13,567 nt of DNA, from the NCBI GenBank assembly GCA_050732995.1, contig JBOHSA010000116.1, positions 1 to 13,567 on the forward strand, given 5' to 3'. Source of the stretch: JBOHSA01 sp050732995. GTDB lineage: Bacteria > Gemmatimonadota > Gemmatimonadetes > Gemmatimonadales > GWC2-71-9. Each line of letters opens with the position of its first letter. Positions within the stretch are counted from its first letter, which is position 1. This document shows, one piece after another, positions 13,544 through 13,567 of the stretch. A program made the translations under genes and the position numbers. The notes beneath the pieces are model-generated. The model made no database searches, had not been told where the DNA came from, and worked only from the letters and a program-made list of their open reading frames with translations.

Positions 13544-13567
13544 GGGGGGGGGGGGGGGGGGGGGGGG
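13544..13567. repeat. G24 homopolymer at window edge
   Basis: Twenty-four consecutive G residues end the sequence. On the minus strand this is poly-C and would read as poly-proline in the protease frame. It may be a real Pro linker that stopped assembly, or a poly-G sequencing artefact. Confidence 0.9.

Noticed and set aside
1..13567. tRNA, rRNA, CRISPR array, transposase, toxin-antitoxin or defence genes
   Set aside because: I read both strands for these and saw no supporting motif; the short direct repeats present are slippage-type or in-gene repeats, not CRISPR units.

Overview
The window is a high-GC stretch (my estimate is roughly 68-70 % G+C, by eye) of a bacterial chromosome, probably one metagenomic contig. 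It is cut inside a gene at position 1 and runs into a 24-base G homopolymer at its right edge. The gene content points to a didermic, free-living soil-type bacterium: a Tat-exported amidase, a lipoprotein gamma-glutamyltransferase, a CapA-like protein, a membrane-anchored trypsin-like protease and peptidoglycan-recycling enzymes. Gemmatimonadota, or a similar high-GC group, is my best guess, from general resemblance only. I see no tRNA, rRNA, CRISPR array, insertion sequence or phage gene.

Left part (1-4743). A 5'-truncated pirin gene (+) converges with 4 bp spacing on a Tat-signal amidase (-). Upstream of the amidase, also on the minus strand, lie a small membrane-protein gene that appears frameshifted (2643-2916) and an ABC-exporter gene (2907-3428) that has lost its whole transmembrane domain and Walker A region by a perfectly in-frame internal deletion. 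A strong 13-bp hairpin separates these from a DUF1624-type multipass membrane acyltransferase (3511-4743, -).

Middle part (4744-8871). A divergent intergenic region leads to a secreted cupin (+) and a CapA/PGA_cap-like exported protein (+). A 272-bp spacer with a 20-bp tandem duplication and a possible 39-residue membrane ORF follows. Then comes a lipoprotein gamma-glutamyltransferase (7099-8871, -).

Right part (8872-13567). The gamma-glutamyltransferase gene is divergent from a tight three-gene operon murQ-anmK-nagZ (8930-12512, +), joined by two GTGA start/stop overlaps. These three enzymes turn GlcNAc-anhydroMurNAc muropeptides into GlcNAc-6-phosphate and D-lactate. The gene order is the reverse of the reaction order. 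The 58-bp divergent region holds a perfect 10-bp inverted repeat whose two arms each contain TTGACC. This looks like an operator or twin -35 region shared by gamma-glutamyltransferase and the recycling operon, and it is the most interesting regulatory signal here. The operon converges on a membrane-anchored coiled-coil serine protease (-), separated by an 8-bp tandem repeat that contains the stop codons of both genes. The protease reading frame stays open into the poly-G (poly-proline) end of the window.

A recurring oddity is expansion of G/C-rich simple sequence inside coding regions: ten glycines in the amidase, seven in CapA, a TPP/SPP-repeat N-terminus on MurQ, and poly-G at the end.
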